Source: Streptomyces sp. NBC_00344
Lineage (GTDB): Bacteria > Actinomycetota > Actinomycetes > Streptomycetales > Streptomycetaceae
Direction: 5' to 3'
Length of the DNA: 64,000 bases
NCBI RefSeq assembly: GCF_036088315.1
Contig: NZ_CP107996.1
Coordinates: forward strand, 2,500,501 to 2,564,500
Position numbers and translations under genes: made by a program. The number at the start of each line of letters is the position of its first letter. Positions within the stretch are counted from its first letter, which is position 1. This document shows, piece after piece, positions 49,249 through 59,417 of the stretch. The notes beneath the pieces are model-generated. The model saw only the letters and a program-made list of their open reading frames with translations. It ran no database searches and had not been told where the DNA came from.

Positions 49249-50232
49249 GTGGTTAAGCTCTCCGTCATCGTGCCGTTTTTCAACGTGCAGACATACGCCC
49301 CCGACACCATAAGAAGCCTGCGTGCCAACGCCCGCGAGGACTTCGAGTTCCTGCTCGTCGACGACTGTTCGACGGACGGGACTCCGGAGATCCTTGAGCG
49401 GGCGGCCCGCGAACTTCCCGGGGCGGTCCTGCTCAGACATCAGCAGAACGGAGGTCTCGCGACCGCGCGCAACACCGGCCTCGATGCGGCCCGCGGTCAG
49501 TACATCGCCTTCCTCGACGGCGACGACTGGCTGGCTCCCGGCTACTACGAGCGGCTGCTGGCCGCGACCGAGGAGCTGGGCTGCGATTTCGTCCGCACCG
49601 ACCACGTGCAGTGCACGGGCAGTTCCCGTACGGTCCACCGCGTCCCGTACGGAAGGCGCGGGGAGGTGCTGAACCCGCGCGACGTGATTCTGCCCGCCGA
49701 CCGCTCCACCCCGGTCGACTACGCATACGCCTGGGCTGGCATGTATCACCGCAGGCTCATGGACCGGGGGCTGCTGCATTTCACCCACGGGCTGCGCACC
49801 GCCGAGGACCGGCCCTGGATCTGGCGGCTGCACCGCGAGGCCGGGTCGTTCGCCGCGCTGAGCCAACTCGGGGTTTTCTACCGGCGAGGAGTCGCCTCAT
49901 CGCTCACCCAGATCGGCGACGTGCGCCAGCTGGATTTCATTCGCGCATTCGACCAGGTCATCGAAGAAACGTCGAAGGACGACGATGCCGCCCTCCTTCT
50001 CCCCAAAGCAGTACGGACTTATTGCGCCATCATTTCGCATCATCTGGGATCCGTCGAAAGGTTCGAACCGGCCGTGGCACGTAAATTGCGCACGCTGAGC
50101 GCGGCTGCGCTGAAACGGATGCCGCAGGATCTGCTGAGCGACGCCATCGACTCGATGGACGCGCCGCGCGCCGCGCGGCTGCGCAGGTTGCGCCGCCGTC
50201 CGGTCTCCGCGACGGCGGAGGTCGCCGCGTGA
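49249..50232 (+). CDS. Family 2 glycosyltransferase
   Basis: The 327-residue GT-A enzyme opens KLSVIVPFFNVQTYAPDTIRS, has the nucleotide-binding VDDCSTDGT, NGGLATARNTGL, and the metal-binding IAFLDGDDWL (Asp-Gly-Asp-Asp). RTAEDRPWIWRL carries the ED motif of the acceptor side. It would transfer a sugar from a nucleotide donor to a cell-wall glycan. It heads the plus-strand arm, divergent from the NeuA/NeuB arm, and overlaps the next gene by four bases. Confidence 0.9.
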   Translation: MVKLSVIVPFFNVQTYAPDTIRSLRANAREDFEFLLVDDCSTDGTPEILERAARELPGAVLLRHQQNGGLATARNTGLDAARGQYIAFLDGDDWLAPGYYERLLAATEELGCDFVRTDHVQCTGSSRTVHRVPYGRRGEVLNPRDVILPADRSTPVDYAYAWAGMYHRRLMDRGLLHFTHGLRTAEDRPWIWRLHREAGSFAALSQLGVFYRRGVASSLTQIGDVRQLDFIRAFDQVIEETSKDDDAALLLPKAVRTYCAIISHHLGSVERFEPAVARKLRTLSAAALKRMPQDLLSDAIDSMDAPRAARLRRLRRRPVSATAEVAA

Positions 50233-51557
50233 GGACCGCCCGTACGACGCAGATCTTCTACGCCTCCACCCTCTACGGAGCGGCCACCCTCGCCGCCGCG
50301 ATCGACAGCGGCTGTTTCGGACCTGCCGACCGCAGGCTCCTGCTGGTCAGCAATAACGCGGGCATTCCGGAGACCACTCCCCCGCTCGACCGGATGCCCG
50401 GATTCGGTGAGCTGCGCGCACGGTTCGACGGGGTGCTCTCCTGGAACGAGACCATCGCCCCGCTCCACCCGGGCGGCTGGGCCCCGAGGCCCGACGACAT
50501 CCCGCTGTGGGAGCGGCAGTTGAGGCTGCTGTGGGATCTGGGGGACGACCGGATCGAGCTGGCGGTCGAGTCCATCCAGGTCAACCCGGCGCAGGCACTC
50601 GCCCAGCTCTTCCAGGACGCCCCGGTGACGGTGTACGCGGACGGGCTGATGTCGTACGGCCCCACCCGCAACAAGATCGATCCGCTGATCGGCACCCGGG
50701 TCCGCGCACTGCTGCATCTGGATCTGGTCCCTGGCCTGAAGCCGCTGCTGCTGGCCGAGTTCGGGGTGGAACCGGAGATCGTCCCCACCGCCGCCTTCGT
50801 CAAGGTGCTCAGTGAACTGGCGTCGTCGGCGACCGGGCTGCCCGACTGCGCGGAGCCTCCGGCCCTGCTGCTCGGCCAGTATCTTTCGGCCCTGGAGATC
50901 CTCACTCCGCAGGAGGAGGAGGACCTGCACGTGCGGATGCTCCGCGGCGCGGTCGAGCGCGGTCACCGCACGATCGTGTTCAAGCCGCATCCGACGGCGC
51001 CGGCCCGCTGGTCGAGGCTGCTGGAGAAGGAAGCGGCGAAACTCGGCGTCGAACTGAGTGTGGTGGAGCAGCCGTTGCTCGCCGAGACGCTCTACGAACG
51101 GGTCCGCCCCGCCCTGGTGGTGGGGTGCTTCTCCACCGCGCTGCTGACGGCGAGCGCCTTCTACGCCATCCCGGTCGCCCGCACCGGCACGGATCTGCTG
51201 CTCGACCGGCTCTCCCCCTACCAGAACAGCAATCGCGTGCCGGTGACCATCGTCGACGCGCTGCTGCCGCAGCTGGAGGACCTGGACGCCCCGCGCGTCA
51301 CCGATCTGTCCGGACTCGTGTCGGCCGTGGGCTTCGCCATGCAGCCCCAGTTGCGGCCCGATCTCCGTCCCGCCGCCGAGGCGTTTCTCGCCCGTCATCT
51401 CGACAGCCGCACCTGGCGGTACTTCAAGCGGCGCCGGCTGACCGTGCTGGGCCTGCCCGGCGCCGTGCCGCCGCAGCTGGCGTTCATCCCCCGCAACGCG
51501 ACCGTGCGGCGGGTGGCCCGGCGGGCACGCTCACTCAAGAGAGTTGCCATCGGATGA
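50229..51557 (+). CDS. Alpha-2,8-polysialyltransferase-family protein
   Basis: The 442-residue protein carries the three signature motifs of the bacterial polysialyltransferase family: an acidic-Asp-Gly motif (VYADGLMSYGP, Asp138-Gly139), the HP motif (VFKPHPTAP, His254-Pro255) that binds CMP, and a Ser-Thr motif (GCFSTALL, Ser302-Thr303). It begins QIFYASTLYGAATLAAAID. It is expected to add CMP-activated nonulosonic acid to a growing chain or acceptor. Start GTG overlaps the preceding stop by four bases and its own stop overlaps the next ATG by four bases. Confidence 0.88.
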   Translation: MRTARTTQIFYASTLYGAATLAAAIDSGCFGPADRRLLLVSNNAGIPETTPPLDRMPGFGELRARFDGVLSWNETIAPLHPGGWAPRPDDIPLWERQLRLLWDLGDDRIELAVESIQVNPAQALAQLFQDAPVTVYADGLMSYGPTRNKIDPLIGTRVRALLHLDLVPGLKPLLLAEFGVEPEIVPTAAFVKVLSELASSATGLPDCAEPPALLLGQYLSALEILTPQEEEDLHVRMLRGAVERGHRTIVFKPHPTAPARWSRLLEKEAAKLGVELSVVEQPLLAETLYERVRPALVVGCFSTALLTASAFYAIPVARTGTDLLLDRLSPYQNSNRVPVTIVDALLPQLEDLDAPRVTDLSGLVSAVGFAMQPQLRPDLRPAAEAFLARHLDSRTWRYFKRRRLTVLGLPGAVPPQLAFIPRNATVRRVARRARSLKRVAIG

Positions 51558-52723
51558 CCTCCGTACCGGTGTCCGCGCCGGCCGCCGCCGCAGGCCCGGC
51601 GTCCGCGGCGGCTGTCGCCGGCCCTGCGGCGGAAGCGGCGCCCGTGTCCCGGTCCGGCGGGCGGCTGCGGGCGCTCGACGGGCTGCGGCTGGTCGCCGCC
51701 CTGATGGTCGCGGCCTACCACTACGGGGGCCGGGACGGGGACATCACCCGTGCCTGGGGCAGCTCGCCACGGCACCAGTTCCCCACCCTGCACGCATGGT
51801 TCGCCTATGGCTGCCTCGGGGTGCAGATCTTCTTCGTCATCAGCGGCTTCGTGATCTGCATGAGCGGCTGGGGCCGCCCGCTGCGGTCCTTCTTCGCCTC
51901 GCGCGTCGCCCGGCTCTATCCCGCGTACTGGGTGGCCATCATCCTGGTCACCGCGACGTTCGCGCTGCCCTGGGTCGCGTACCGCACGGTCTCGCCCAGT
52001 GATGCGCTGGTCAACCTCACGATGCTTCAGCAGCCGGTCGGGGCCGAGCGGGTGCTGGGGGTGTGCTGGACGCTCTGGGCCGAGCTGCGCTTCTACGTCC
52101 TCTTCGCACTCTGCGTGGTCCTGCCCGGCGCGACCCGGCAGCGTGTGCTGATCTTCTGCGGGGTGTGGACCCTGGCCGCCGCGATCACCGACGCGGTGGG
52201 CGAGCCGCTGCCGGCCATGGTGCTGATGCCGCAGTACGCTCCGTTCTTCATCGGCGGTATAGGCCTCTATCTGCTGCACCGCGATCGCCGGGACGTGAGC
52301 GCCTGGGGGGTCGTGGGGGTCAGCTGGGCGATCGGGCAGCACTACGCGGTCGACGGCCTGTGGCACAAGCCCGATCCGGCGTTCTTCTCCTACCGGCACC
52401 CGTCAGTGATCATCGCGATCGTCACCCTGGGATTCGTCCTGGTCGGCCTGGTCGCCCTGGGGCATCTGCGCTGGGCGCACTGGCGCTGGCTCAGCGCCGC
52501 CGGGGCGCTGACCTATCCCTTCTACCTGGTGCACGAACACCTGGGATGGGTGGTGGTGGGCGTACTCCACCGGAAGCTGGGGATCCCCGCGTACGGCACG
52601 CTCATCCTCACCGTCGCCCTGATGCTGGGGCTGGCCCGGCTGCTCAACCGCTGCGTGGAGGAGCCTCTGGCGCCCCTGCTGCGCAGAAGCCTGGCCCGGG
52701 TCACCCTTCCGGGTTCCCGGTGA
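51554..52723 (+). CDS. Acyltransferase-3 family membrane O-acyltransferase
   Basis: The 389-residue protein has an Ala/Pro-rich N-terminus, then the acyltransferase-3 core: LRALDGLRLVAALMVAAYHYGGRDG (with the family's catalytic-type histidine, His in AAYHYGG), LGVQIFFVISGFVICMSGWGRPLRSFFASRVARLYPAYW and around ten helices. Such proteins acetylate exported sugars. Last in the plus-strand arm of the glycan locus, it probably modifies the nonulosonic acid polymer. Its 3' end overlaps the convergent TetR gene by 23 bases. Confidence 0.9.
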   Translation: MTSVPVSAPAAAAGPASAAAVAGPAAEAAPVSRSGGRLRALDGLRLVAALMVAAYHYGGRDGDITRAWGSSPRHQFPTLHAWFAYGCLGVQIFFVISGFVICMSGWGRPLRSFFASRVARLYPAYWVAIILVTATFALPWVAYRTVSPSDALVNLTMLQQPVGAERVLGVCWTLWAELRFYVLFALCVVLPGATRQRVLIFCGVWTLAAAITDAVGEPLPAMVLMPQYAPFFIGGIGLYLLHRDRRDVSAWGVVGVSWAIGQHYAVDGLWHKPDPAFFSYRHPSVIIAIVTLGFVLVGLVALGHLRWAHWRWLSAAGALTYPFYLVHEHLGWVVVGVLHRKLGIPAYGTLILTVALMLGLARLLNRCVEEPLAPLLRRSLARVTLPGSR

Positions 52724-53366
52724 CGCTTCCCGGGCCGTACACCGCCTCGACCCCCGCGACGACGAGCCGCAGCCCCTCCTCGAAGCGCCGGTCGTAGTCG
52801 GTGAAGATCTCCCGGCCCGCCGCCGCTGTCAGCGGATAGTCGGCCAGCCTGCGGGCGCGTTCCTCGATGTCGTAACCCTCGCGGCGTTCCTCCGGCATCG
52901 GCTGGACACCCTGTTCCTCGATGACGAAGCCCACGGTGTAGGAGTATGCCGTGGTGCCCGCCCCGACCGCCTGCGCGAGACCGAATCCGCAGGCGGTCAT
53001 CGCGCTCAGATGTCTCTCCAGTGAGTTTGCGTGCTCGGTGCCGGTGAAGCGGGCGCCGCTGTACACGCGGGCTCCGTCACGATGGCGCAGCAGCATGGCG
53101 CGCAGGGCCCGGTTGTAGGCCAGCAGCCCCTGCTGCCAGCTGCCGTCCGTCGCCGGCAGGTCCTCTGCGGCCATCCGCCGGTACATCTCCGTCGCCATCT
53201 CGTCGAGCAGCGCCTGTTTGTCCTTGAAGTGCCAGTAGAGCGCGGGTGCCTTGACGCCGAGTTCCCTGGCGATGGCGCGCAGCGACAGCCCGTCGAGGCC
53301 CACCTCGTCCAGCAGCCGCAGCGCGGTCGCGGCGACGCGTGTCCGGTCGATCTTCGTTGTTCCCAC
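52701..53366 (-). CDS. TetR-family regulator (TetR_C type)
   Basis: The 221-residue protein has the TetR helix-turn-helix DRTRVAATALRLLDEVGLDGLSLRAIARELGVKAPALYWHFKDKQALLDEMA and a C-terminal ligand domain of the tetracycline-repressor type. It is divergent from a FAD monooxygenase gene, and the spacer holds two CTTAAC-N3-GTTAAG sites, one just upstream of its start. The arrangement mirrors tetR with its efflux or inactivation gene. Its 3' end overlaps the convergent acyltransferase gene by 23 bases. Confidence 0.93.
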   Translation of the reverse strand: MGTTKIDRTRVAATALRLLDEVGLDGLSLRAIARELGVKAPALYWHFKDKQALLDEMATEMYRRMAAEDLPATDGSWQQGLLAYNRALRAMLLRHRDGARVYSGARFTGTEHANSLERHLSAMTACGFGLAQAVGAGTTAYSYTVGFVIEEQGVQPMPEERREGYDIEERARRLADYPLTAAAGREIFTDYDRRFEEGLRLVVAGVEAVYGPGSVTGNPEG

Positions 53367-53374
53367 CTTGACAA

Positions 53375-53425
53375 CTTAACAGCGTTAAGGGCACTCTCGG
53401 AACCATGGAACTTAACGATGTTAAG
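53375..53425. promoter_or_regulatory. Twin TetR operators CTTAAC-N3-GTTAAG
   Basis: Site 1 is 53375-53389 (CTTAACAGCGTTAAG) and site 2 is 53411-53425 (CTTAACGATGTTAAG). Their centres are 36 bp apart. Site 2 lies inside codons 3-7 of the monooxygenase gene (start 53405), so the operator is part of the coding sequence. Confidence 0.9.
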
Positions 53426-54808
53426 GAAACCGACGTCCTGATCGTCGGCGCGGGCCCCACCGGCCTCGCCCTGGCCGTCGATCTGGCCCGTCGGGGGGTG
53501 CGTACGGTCGTCGCCGAGAAGGCCGGGGGGCTCTTCCCCGGCTCCCGGGGCAAGGGCATCCAGCCGCGCACCCTGGAGGTCTTCGACGACCTCGGGGTGG
53601 TCGGAGACGTGCTGGAGGCGAGCGGCCCCGCTCCGGTCCAGATGATCTGGCAGAACGGCGAGCGGCAGGGCGAGCGCACCATGTTCGAACCGGTCGAAGC
53701 GACCCCGGCAGCGCCGTACGCCGGAATGCCGCGCATCCTGCCGCAGTGGCGCACCCAGCAGATCCTGCACGCGCGGCTGACCGGACTGGGCGGTGAAGTG
53801 ACCTTCGGTGCCGCGCTGACATCGATCAGCCAGGACGGGTCCGGGGTCACCGCCACGCTCTCCGCCGGCGGCCGGGTGCGCGCCCGCTATGCCGTGGCGG
53901 CGGACGGCGGCCGCTCCACGGTCCGTGCCGCGCTCGGCATCGGAATGACCGGCGAGGCCCTGGACCCCTCGTCCCTGCTGGTCGCCGACGTCCGGGTGCC
54001 GGCTCTCGACCGGCTGAACTGGCATGTCTTCCCCGCCGACGCGGGCTTCCTGGTGCTCTGTCCGCTGCCCGGCACCGAGGACTTCCAGCTGGCCGCGCAG
54101 TTCCCCGGCGGTGAGCGTCCCGACCTCTCCCGGGAAGGCGTACGCGCGCTGGTCGCCGCCCGTACCCATCTCGCCGCGGACGACGTCACCGACGTGCTGT
54201 GGGCATCGGACTTCCGCCCGCGCGCGGCGCTGGCCGACCGGTTCCGCGAGGGGCGGGTCTTTCTGGCGGGCGATGCCGCACATGTCCATTCACCGGCCGG
54301 CGGCCAGGGCCTCAACACCAGCATCCAGGACGCGTACAACCTGGGGTGGAAGCTTGCCAGGGTCCTGCGCGACGGAGCCCCGGTGTCCCTCCTCGACTCG
54401 TACGAGGAGGAGCGCCGCCCCAACGCGGCTCAGATGCTGGGCCTTTCCACCCGTGTGCACCGCGGTGAGCAGCAGCGCGGCGCGGCCACCCAGCAGCTGG
54501 GCATCGGATACCGCGGCGGCCCGCTCTCGGTCGGCGCCGCGGGCGAACTGGCGGCGGGCGACCGGGCACCGGACGGTCCCGTGGCCGACGGCACGCTCTT
54601 CGACACGTTCCGGGGCCCGCACTTCACCCTGCTCGCGGTGGGAACGGACGCCGGCATCCCGCCACTGGACGCGGCGGCCGTGCACGTCCTGCGCATCGAC
54701 GCGTACGAGCCGTACGGCAAGGGTCTCTTCCTCGTCCGGCCCGACGGCTACATCGGCTGGGCGGGTGCGGACACGACCGGGCTGGCCGCCTACCTCACAC
54801 GCTGCTGA
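53405..54808 (+). CDS. FAD-dependent aromatic monooxygenase (PheA/TfdB-like)
   Basis: The 467-residue flavoprotein has the N-terminal dinucleotide motif VLIVGAGPTGLALAVDLARRG, the family arginine region GSRGKGIQPRTLEVF, the DG motif AVAADGGRSTVRAALG and the GD motif RVFLAGDAAHVHSPAGGQGLNTSIQDAYNL. The C-terminal thioredoxin-like part is short. This group hydroxylates phenolic rings; relatives inactivate rifampicin or tetracycline. The TetR control fits induction by an aromatic compound. The substrate is unknown. It overlaps the convergent LysE gene by 14 bases. Confidence 0.9.
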   Translation: MELNDVKETDVLIVGAGPTGLALAVDLARRGVRTVVAEKAGGLFPGSRGKGIQPRTLEVFDDLGVVGDVLEASGPAPVQMIWQNGERQGERTMFEPVEATPAAPYAGMPRILPQWRTQQILHARLTGLGGEVTFGAALTSISQDGSGVTATLSAGGRVRARYAVAADGGRSTVRAALGIGMTGEALDPSSLLVADVRVPALDRLNWHVFPADAGFLVLCPLPGTEDFQLAAQFPGGERPDLSREGVRALVAARTHLAADDVTDVLWASDFRPRAALADRFREGRVFLAGDAAHVHSPAGGQGLNTSIQDAYNLGWKLARVLRDGAPVSLLDSYEEERRPNAAQMLGLSTRVHRGEQQRGAATQQLGIGYRGGPLSVGAAGELAAGDRAPDGPVADGTLFDTFRGPHFTLLAVGTDAGIPPLDAAAVHVLRIDAYEPYGKGLFLVRPDGYIGWAGADTTGLAAYLTRC

Positions 54809-55448
54809 GCGAGAGCTTCGCGGCGAAGCCCAGGAAGAGCGCACCGGCCGCGGTGGTCAGGCCCGCCGAGAGCCGCCTGCGGCGGCGGAACGCGGCGGCG
54901 AGGCGGGTGCCGCCGAATATGAGCAGGGTCAGATAGACGAAGCTCGCCGCCTGGGCCAGCGCACCGAGCACCACGAAGGAAAGCGCCGGGTAGGCGTAGT
55001 GCGGGTCGACGAACTGCACGAAGAACGAGATGAAGAAGAGGATCGCCTTCGGGTTGAACAGGCTGACCACGAGAGCACGGCGGTAGGGCCGTTCCAGAGC
55101 GGCGGCCGGCTCATCACCTGCCGCCTCCGCCGCCCCTTCGCGGCGGTCGGCCCACAGTCCGCGGGCCGTCCGGACCATGCCGAACGCCAGGTAGGTGAGA
55201 TACCCGGCTCCCGCGTACTTCACCGCGCCGAACAGCAGCGGGTTGGCCTGGAGCAACGAGGCCACGCCCGCCGCGGAGAGCGTCATCAGCACGGCGTCCC
55301 CGCAGAACACTCCGGCCGCCGCGGTGTATCCGGTCCGCACCCCCCGCCGGGCCGCGACGGAGAGCACATACAGCGAATTGGGGCCCGGCAGCAGAATGAT
55401 CAGCACCAGGCCGGCGAGATAGGTCGGGAGATCAGTGACGCCAAGCAT
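54795..55448 (-). CDS. LysE-family amino acid exporter
   Basis: The 217-residue membrane protein has six hydrophobic segments and the LysE/RhtB hallmark LIILLPGPNSLYVLSVAARRGVRTGYTAAAGVFCGDAVLM near the N-terminus, plus YRRALVVSLFNPKAILFFISFFVQF. It is closest in style to leucine/homoserine exporters. The start ATG at 55448 is where homology begins. The 3' end overlaps the convergent monooxygenase gene. The exported amino acid cannot be told from sequence. Confidence 0.92.
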   Translation of the reverse strand: MLGVTDLPTYLAGLVLIILLPGPNSLYVLSVAARRGVRTGYTAAAGVFCGDAVLMTLSAAGVASLLQANPLLFGAVKYAGAGYLTYLAFGMVRTARGLWADRREGAAEAAGDEPAAALERPYRRALVVSLFNPKAILFFISFFVQFVDPHYAYPALSFVVLGALAQAASFVYLTLLIFGGTRLAAAFRRRRRLSAGLTTAAGALFLGFAAKLSLSSV

Positions 55449-55568
55449 GGAACGAGTCTCGCACGCGGGTACGACACCCGGACCAGCGGCTTCCCCCTGC
55501 CGGGCGAACCCTCCGGACGGCAGGGGGCAGGGAAGTGCGGGGAGGATCCGCAGCCCCGGCCGGGGCAC

Positions 55569-57167
<1,599 letters not shown>

Positions 57168-57363
57168 CCGCTGTGCCTCCCGCTCAAGCTACTCACTGGT
57201 AAGTCCCGGTCCTCGCGACGGACTGTAGTGGCGGGCACGCGGTGGGCGGAGTCCCACACGCTGGGACCTTGCTCACAGGTTTTCCGCAATCGTGTCCGTG
57301 CTTTCGCAACCGCCGGGCGCGGGAATCAGTCCCTGGACATACCGGAGAGAGCAGGGGGCCGAG

Positions 57364-58239
57364 ATGCGGAAGACCTTGATGCGCAGAGCACTTGCCACGG
57401 CGGCGGTGGTCGCGGTGGCTGCGGGATGTTCGGCACACACGACGGGGAGCGCGGGTCCGGACGACGCCAAGCGGGGCAGCCCCGCGGCTTCCCACTCCCC
57501 GACCACGTCGCCGGGCCCCTCCCGGAGCAGCGCGGCGCCGGAACCGGCCACGAGCGCGTCACCCACCCGCAGGTCGCCGGAGCGACCGGTGAGCGCACCC
57601 GCGCCGAAGACCCTGATGGCAAGCGGCGCAACCGGCATACAGGTACGCGAACTGCAGGCGAGGCTGCGGCAGATCGCCTGGTTCGACGGGGCCCCGACGG
57701 GGACCTACGGCCCGGTGACCGTCGCATCGGTCAAGGGCTTCCAGGCCCGGCGCGGCCTGCCGGCCACCGGCAGGACCGACTCCACGACCTGGCAGAGACT
57801 GCTGGCCATGACCCGGACCCCGAGCGGCGACGAGCTGAGCGGGACCGCGGCAGGCCGGACCCCGGGCAGGCTCGACGCGCGCTGCATGACGGGCCGGGTC
57901 CTGTGCATCAGCAAGACGAGCCGCACGCTGAGCTGGGTCAACGACGGCAAGGTGCTCTCGTCGATGGATGTGCGCTTCGGCTCGCAGTACACCCCGACCA
58001 GGGAAGGCACCTTCCACGTCGACTTCAAGAGCAGGCACCACGTGTCGACGATCTATCACACGGCCATGCCGTACGCGATGTTCTTCAGCGGCGGCCAGGC
58101 GGTGCACTACTCGTCGGACTTCGCGGCCCGCGGCTACAACGGCGCCTCGCACGGCTGCGTCAACGTCCGCGACGAGGCGAAGATCGCCTCGCTTTTCGCC
58201 CAGGTGAGAACCGGCGACAAGGTCGTCGTGTACTGGTGA
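57364..58239 (+). CDS. Lipoprotein L,D-transpeptidase (YkuD) with peptidoglycan-binding domain
   Basis: The 291-residue protein has a lipoprotein signal ending VAVAAGC, a Ser/Pro/Thr-rich linker of about 65 residues, a PG_binding_1 domain (GATGIQVRELQARLRQIAWFDG, TVASVKGFQARRGLPATGRTD) and a YkuD domain with the active site GASHGCVNVRD. It would form 3-3 peptidoglycan cross-links at the outer face of the membrane. ATG 57364 is preferred because the signal peptide begins there. The catalytic part resembles the secreted enzyme at 33668-34366. Confidence 0.92.
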   Translation: MRKTLMRRALATAAVVAVAAGCSAHTTGSAGPDDAKRGSPAASHSPTTSPGPSRSSAAPEPATSASPTRRSPERPVSAPAPKTLMASGATGIQVRELQARLRQIAWFDGAPTGTYGPVTVASVKGFQARRGLPATGRTDSTTWQRLLAMTRTPSGDELSGTAAGRTPGRLDARCMTGRVLCISKTSRTLSWVNDGKVLSSMDVRFGSQYTPTREGTFHVDFKSRHHVSTIYHTAMPYAMFFSGGQAVHYSSDFAARGYNGASHGCVNVRDEAKIASLFAQVRTGDKVVVYW

Positions 58240-58291
58240 TGCCCGGAAACGACGCCCGCGGGCGGCGGGCAGTGCGGGTGAGGATTGGGGG

Positions 58292-58326
58292 CGCGGGTGG
58301 GTCCGGGGGAACGTAACCCACCCGCG
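58292..58326. terminator. Hairpin after the L,D-transpeptidase gene
   Basis: CGCGGGTGGGT (58292-58302) and ACCCACCCGCG (58316-58326) form a perfect 11-bp stem with a 13-base loop between convergent genes. Confidence 0.85.
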
Positions 58327-58430
58327 CCGGGTGCGTGGAGCCGAAGGTACGGGGGGAACCCCGGCTCACACGCGGCCGATGACCAGTCGGCTCACTTTCT
58401 TCTGCGCCGTACCTCCGGAAAGTGTCACAC

Positions 58431-59417
58431 CTACTGGTCGGTCCGGCCGTCCTGGCCGTTCCCGGCGCTCTTGCCACCGGGCCGCGGAGCTGCGGAGCTC
58501 CGCAACGGGAGCGAAGGACCGGGCAGGGGAGATGACGTCGAAGCGGTGGGCACAACGGGGCCGAACGTGAAGTGGTGGCCGGCGTCGTCGCCTTCACCCG
58601 TGGCGCCGAGTATCCGGTCGCAGAACTTCCCGACCTTCGACGCGCCGTCCGCCTGCGACTCGAGGATGCGCCGGTGCTCCCCGTCGACCCGCCCGGCGCG
58701 GTAGTCACGGCAGGCACTGGTCAGCCTGCGGTAGACGTCCTCCGTCGTCCCGTGGACGTTCTTGTCCGGGGTCTTCGTCCGGTCCCGGCCCGCGCCGGTC
58801 TCCGGGTCCGCCGAACCGGCTCCCCGTTGACCGGGGTCAGGGCCGCGCTGCGCGTCGCCGGACGGGGGCTGCCCGGTCCGCTGTTCCTTGTTCCCGTCGT
58901 CCGGGGCTCCGGTACCGGGGCCGGGCGCAGCACTCGTACCGGTGCCGGTGGGTGATGCGGAGATCAGCGTGCGGGGTGAGGCGGCGGCCGACACCGATGA
59001 TGCCGGCACGGGTGCGTCCTGACCGAAGGGCGACGGCAGCACGCCGGTACCGGCCGCGACAGCCACGCCGCTCAGCGCGCACCCGGCGACCACGGCGGCA
59101 AGGCCGAACCGCACGGGTCTGCGCCAGAGTCCGCCCGCCGCGGATGCGGCGCCTGGTGCGGCTGCCAGCCAGACAGGACCGAGTGGGTCCGCGTCCGCGC
59201 CGCCCTCCCCGGCCAGCCGGAACGCCTCGAGCGCCGCTTTCTCGCCGGGGAGTTCGGCGTTCTCCGGGTGTACGGATGGCCGGGCCACGCCGTCCAGCGC
59301 GGCGTAGAGCCGCGCGGCCTGCGCCCTCGCATGATCGTCGACAGCACCGACAGGTCCACCGCGCAACAATCGGTCCGCCGTGTCCTTGTCGAGCCATTCG
59401 CACCGCTCGTCGGCCAT
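58431..59417 (-). CDS. Single-pass membrane protein, probable partner of the ECF sigma factor
   Basis: The 328-residue protein has an N-terminal cytoplasmic part of about 100 residues (ERCEWLDKDTADRLLRGG, HARAQAARLYAALDGVA, GEKAALEAFRLAGEGG), one transmembrane helix (FGLAAVVAGCALSGVAVAAG) and a long Pro/Ser/Gly-rich exterior. A conserved-looking YRRLTSACRDYRAGRVD and FCDRILGA region ends it. Its ATG shares one base with the sigma factor stop, so translation is coupled. This is the layout of membrane anti-sigma factors, but no zinc HxxxCxxC motif is present. The function as anti-sigma is inferred. Confidence 0.75.
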   Translation of the reverse strand: MADERCEWLDKDTADRLLRGGPVGAVDDHARAQAARLYAALDGVARPSVHPENAELPGEKAALEAFRLAGEGGADADPLGPVWLAAAPGAASAAGGLWRRPVRFGLAAVVAGCALSGVAVAAGTGVLPSPFGQDAPVPASSVSAAASPRTLISASPTGTGTSAAPGPGTGAPDDGNKEQRTGQPPSGDAQRGPDPGQRGAGSADPETGAGRDRTKTPDKNVHGTTEDVYRRLTSACRDYRAGRVDGEHRRILESQADGASKVGKFCDRILGATGEGDDAGHHFTFGPVVPTASTSSPLPGPSLPLRSSAAPRPGGKSAGNGQDGRTDQ

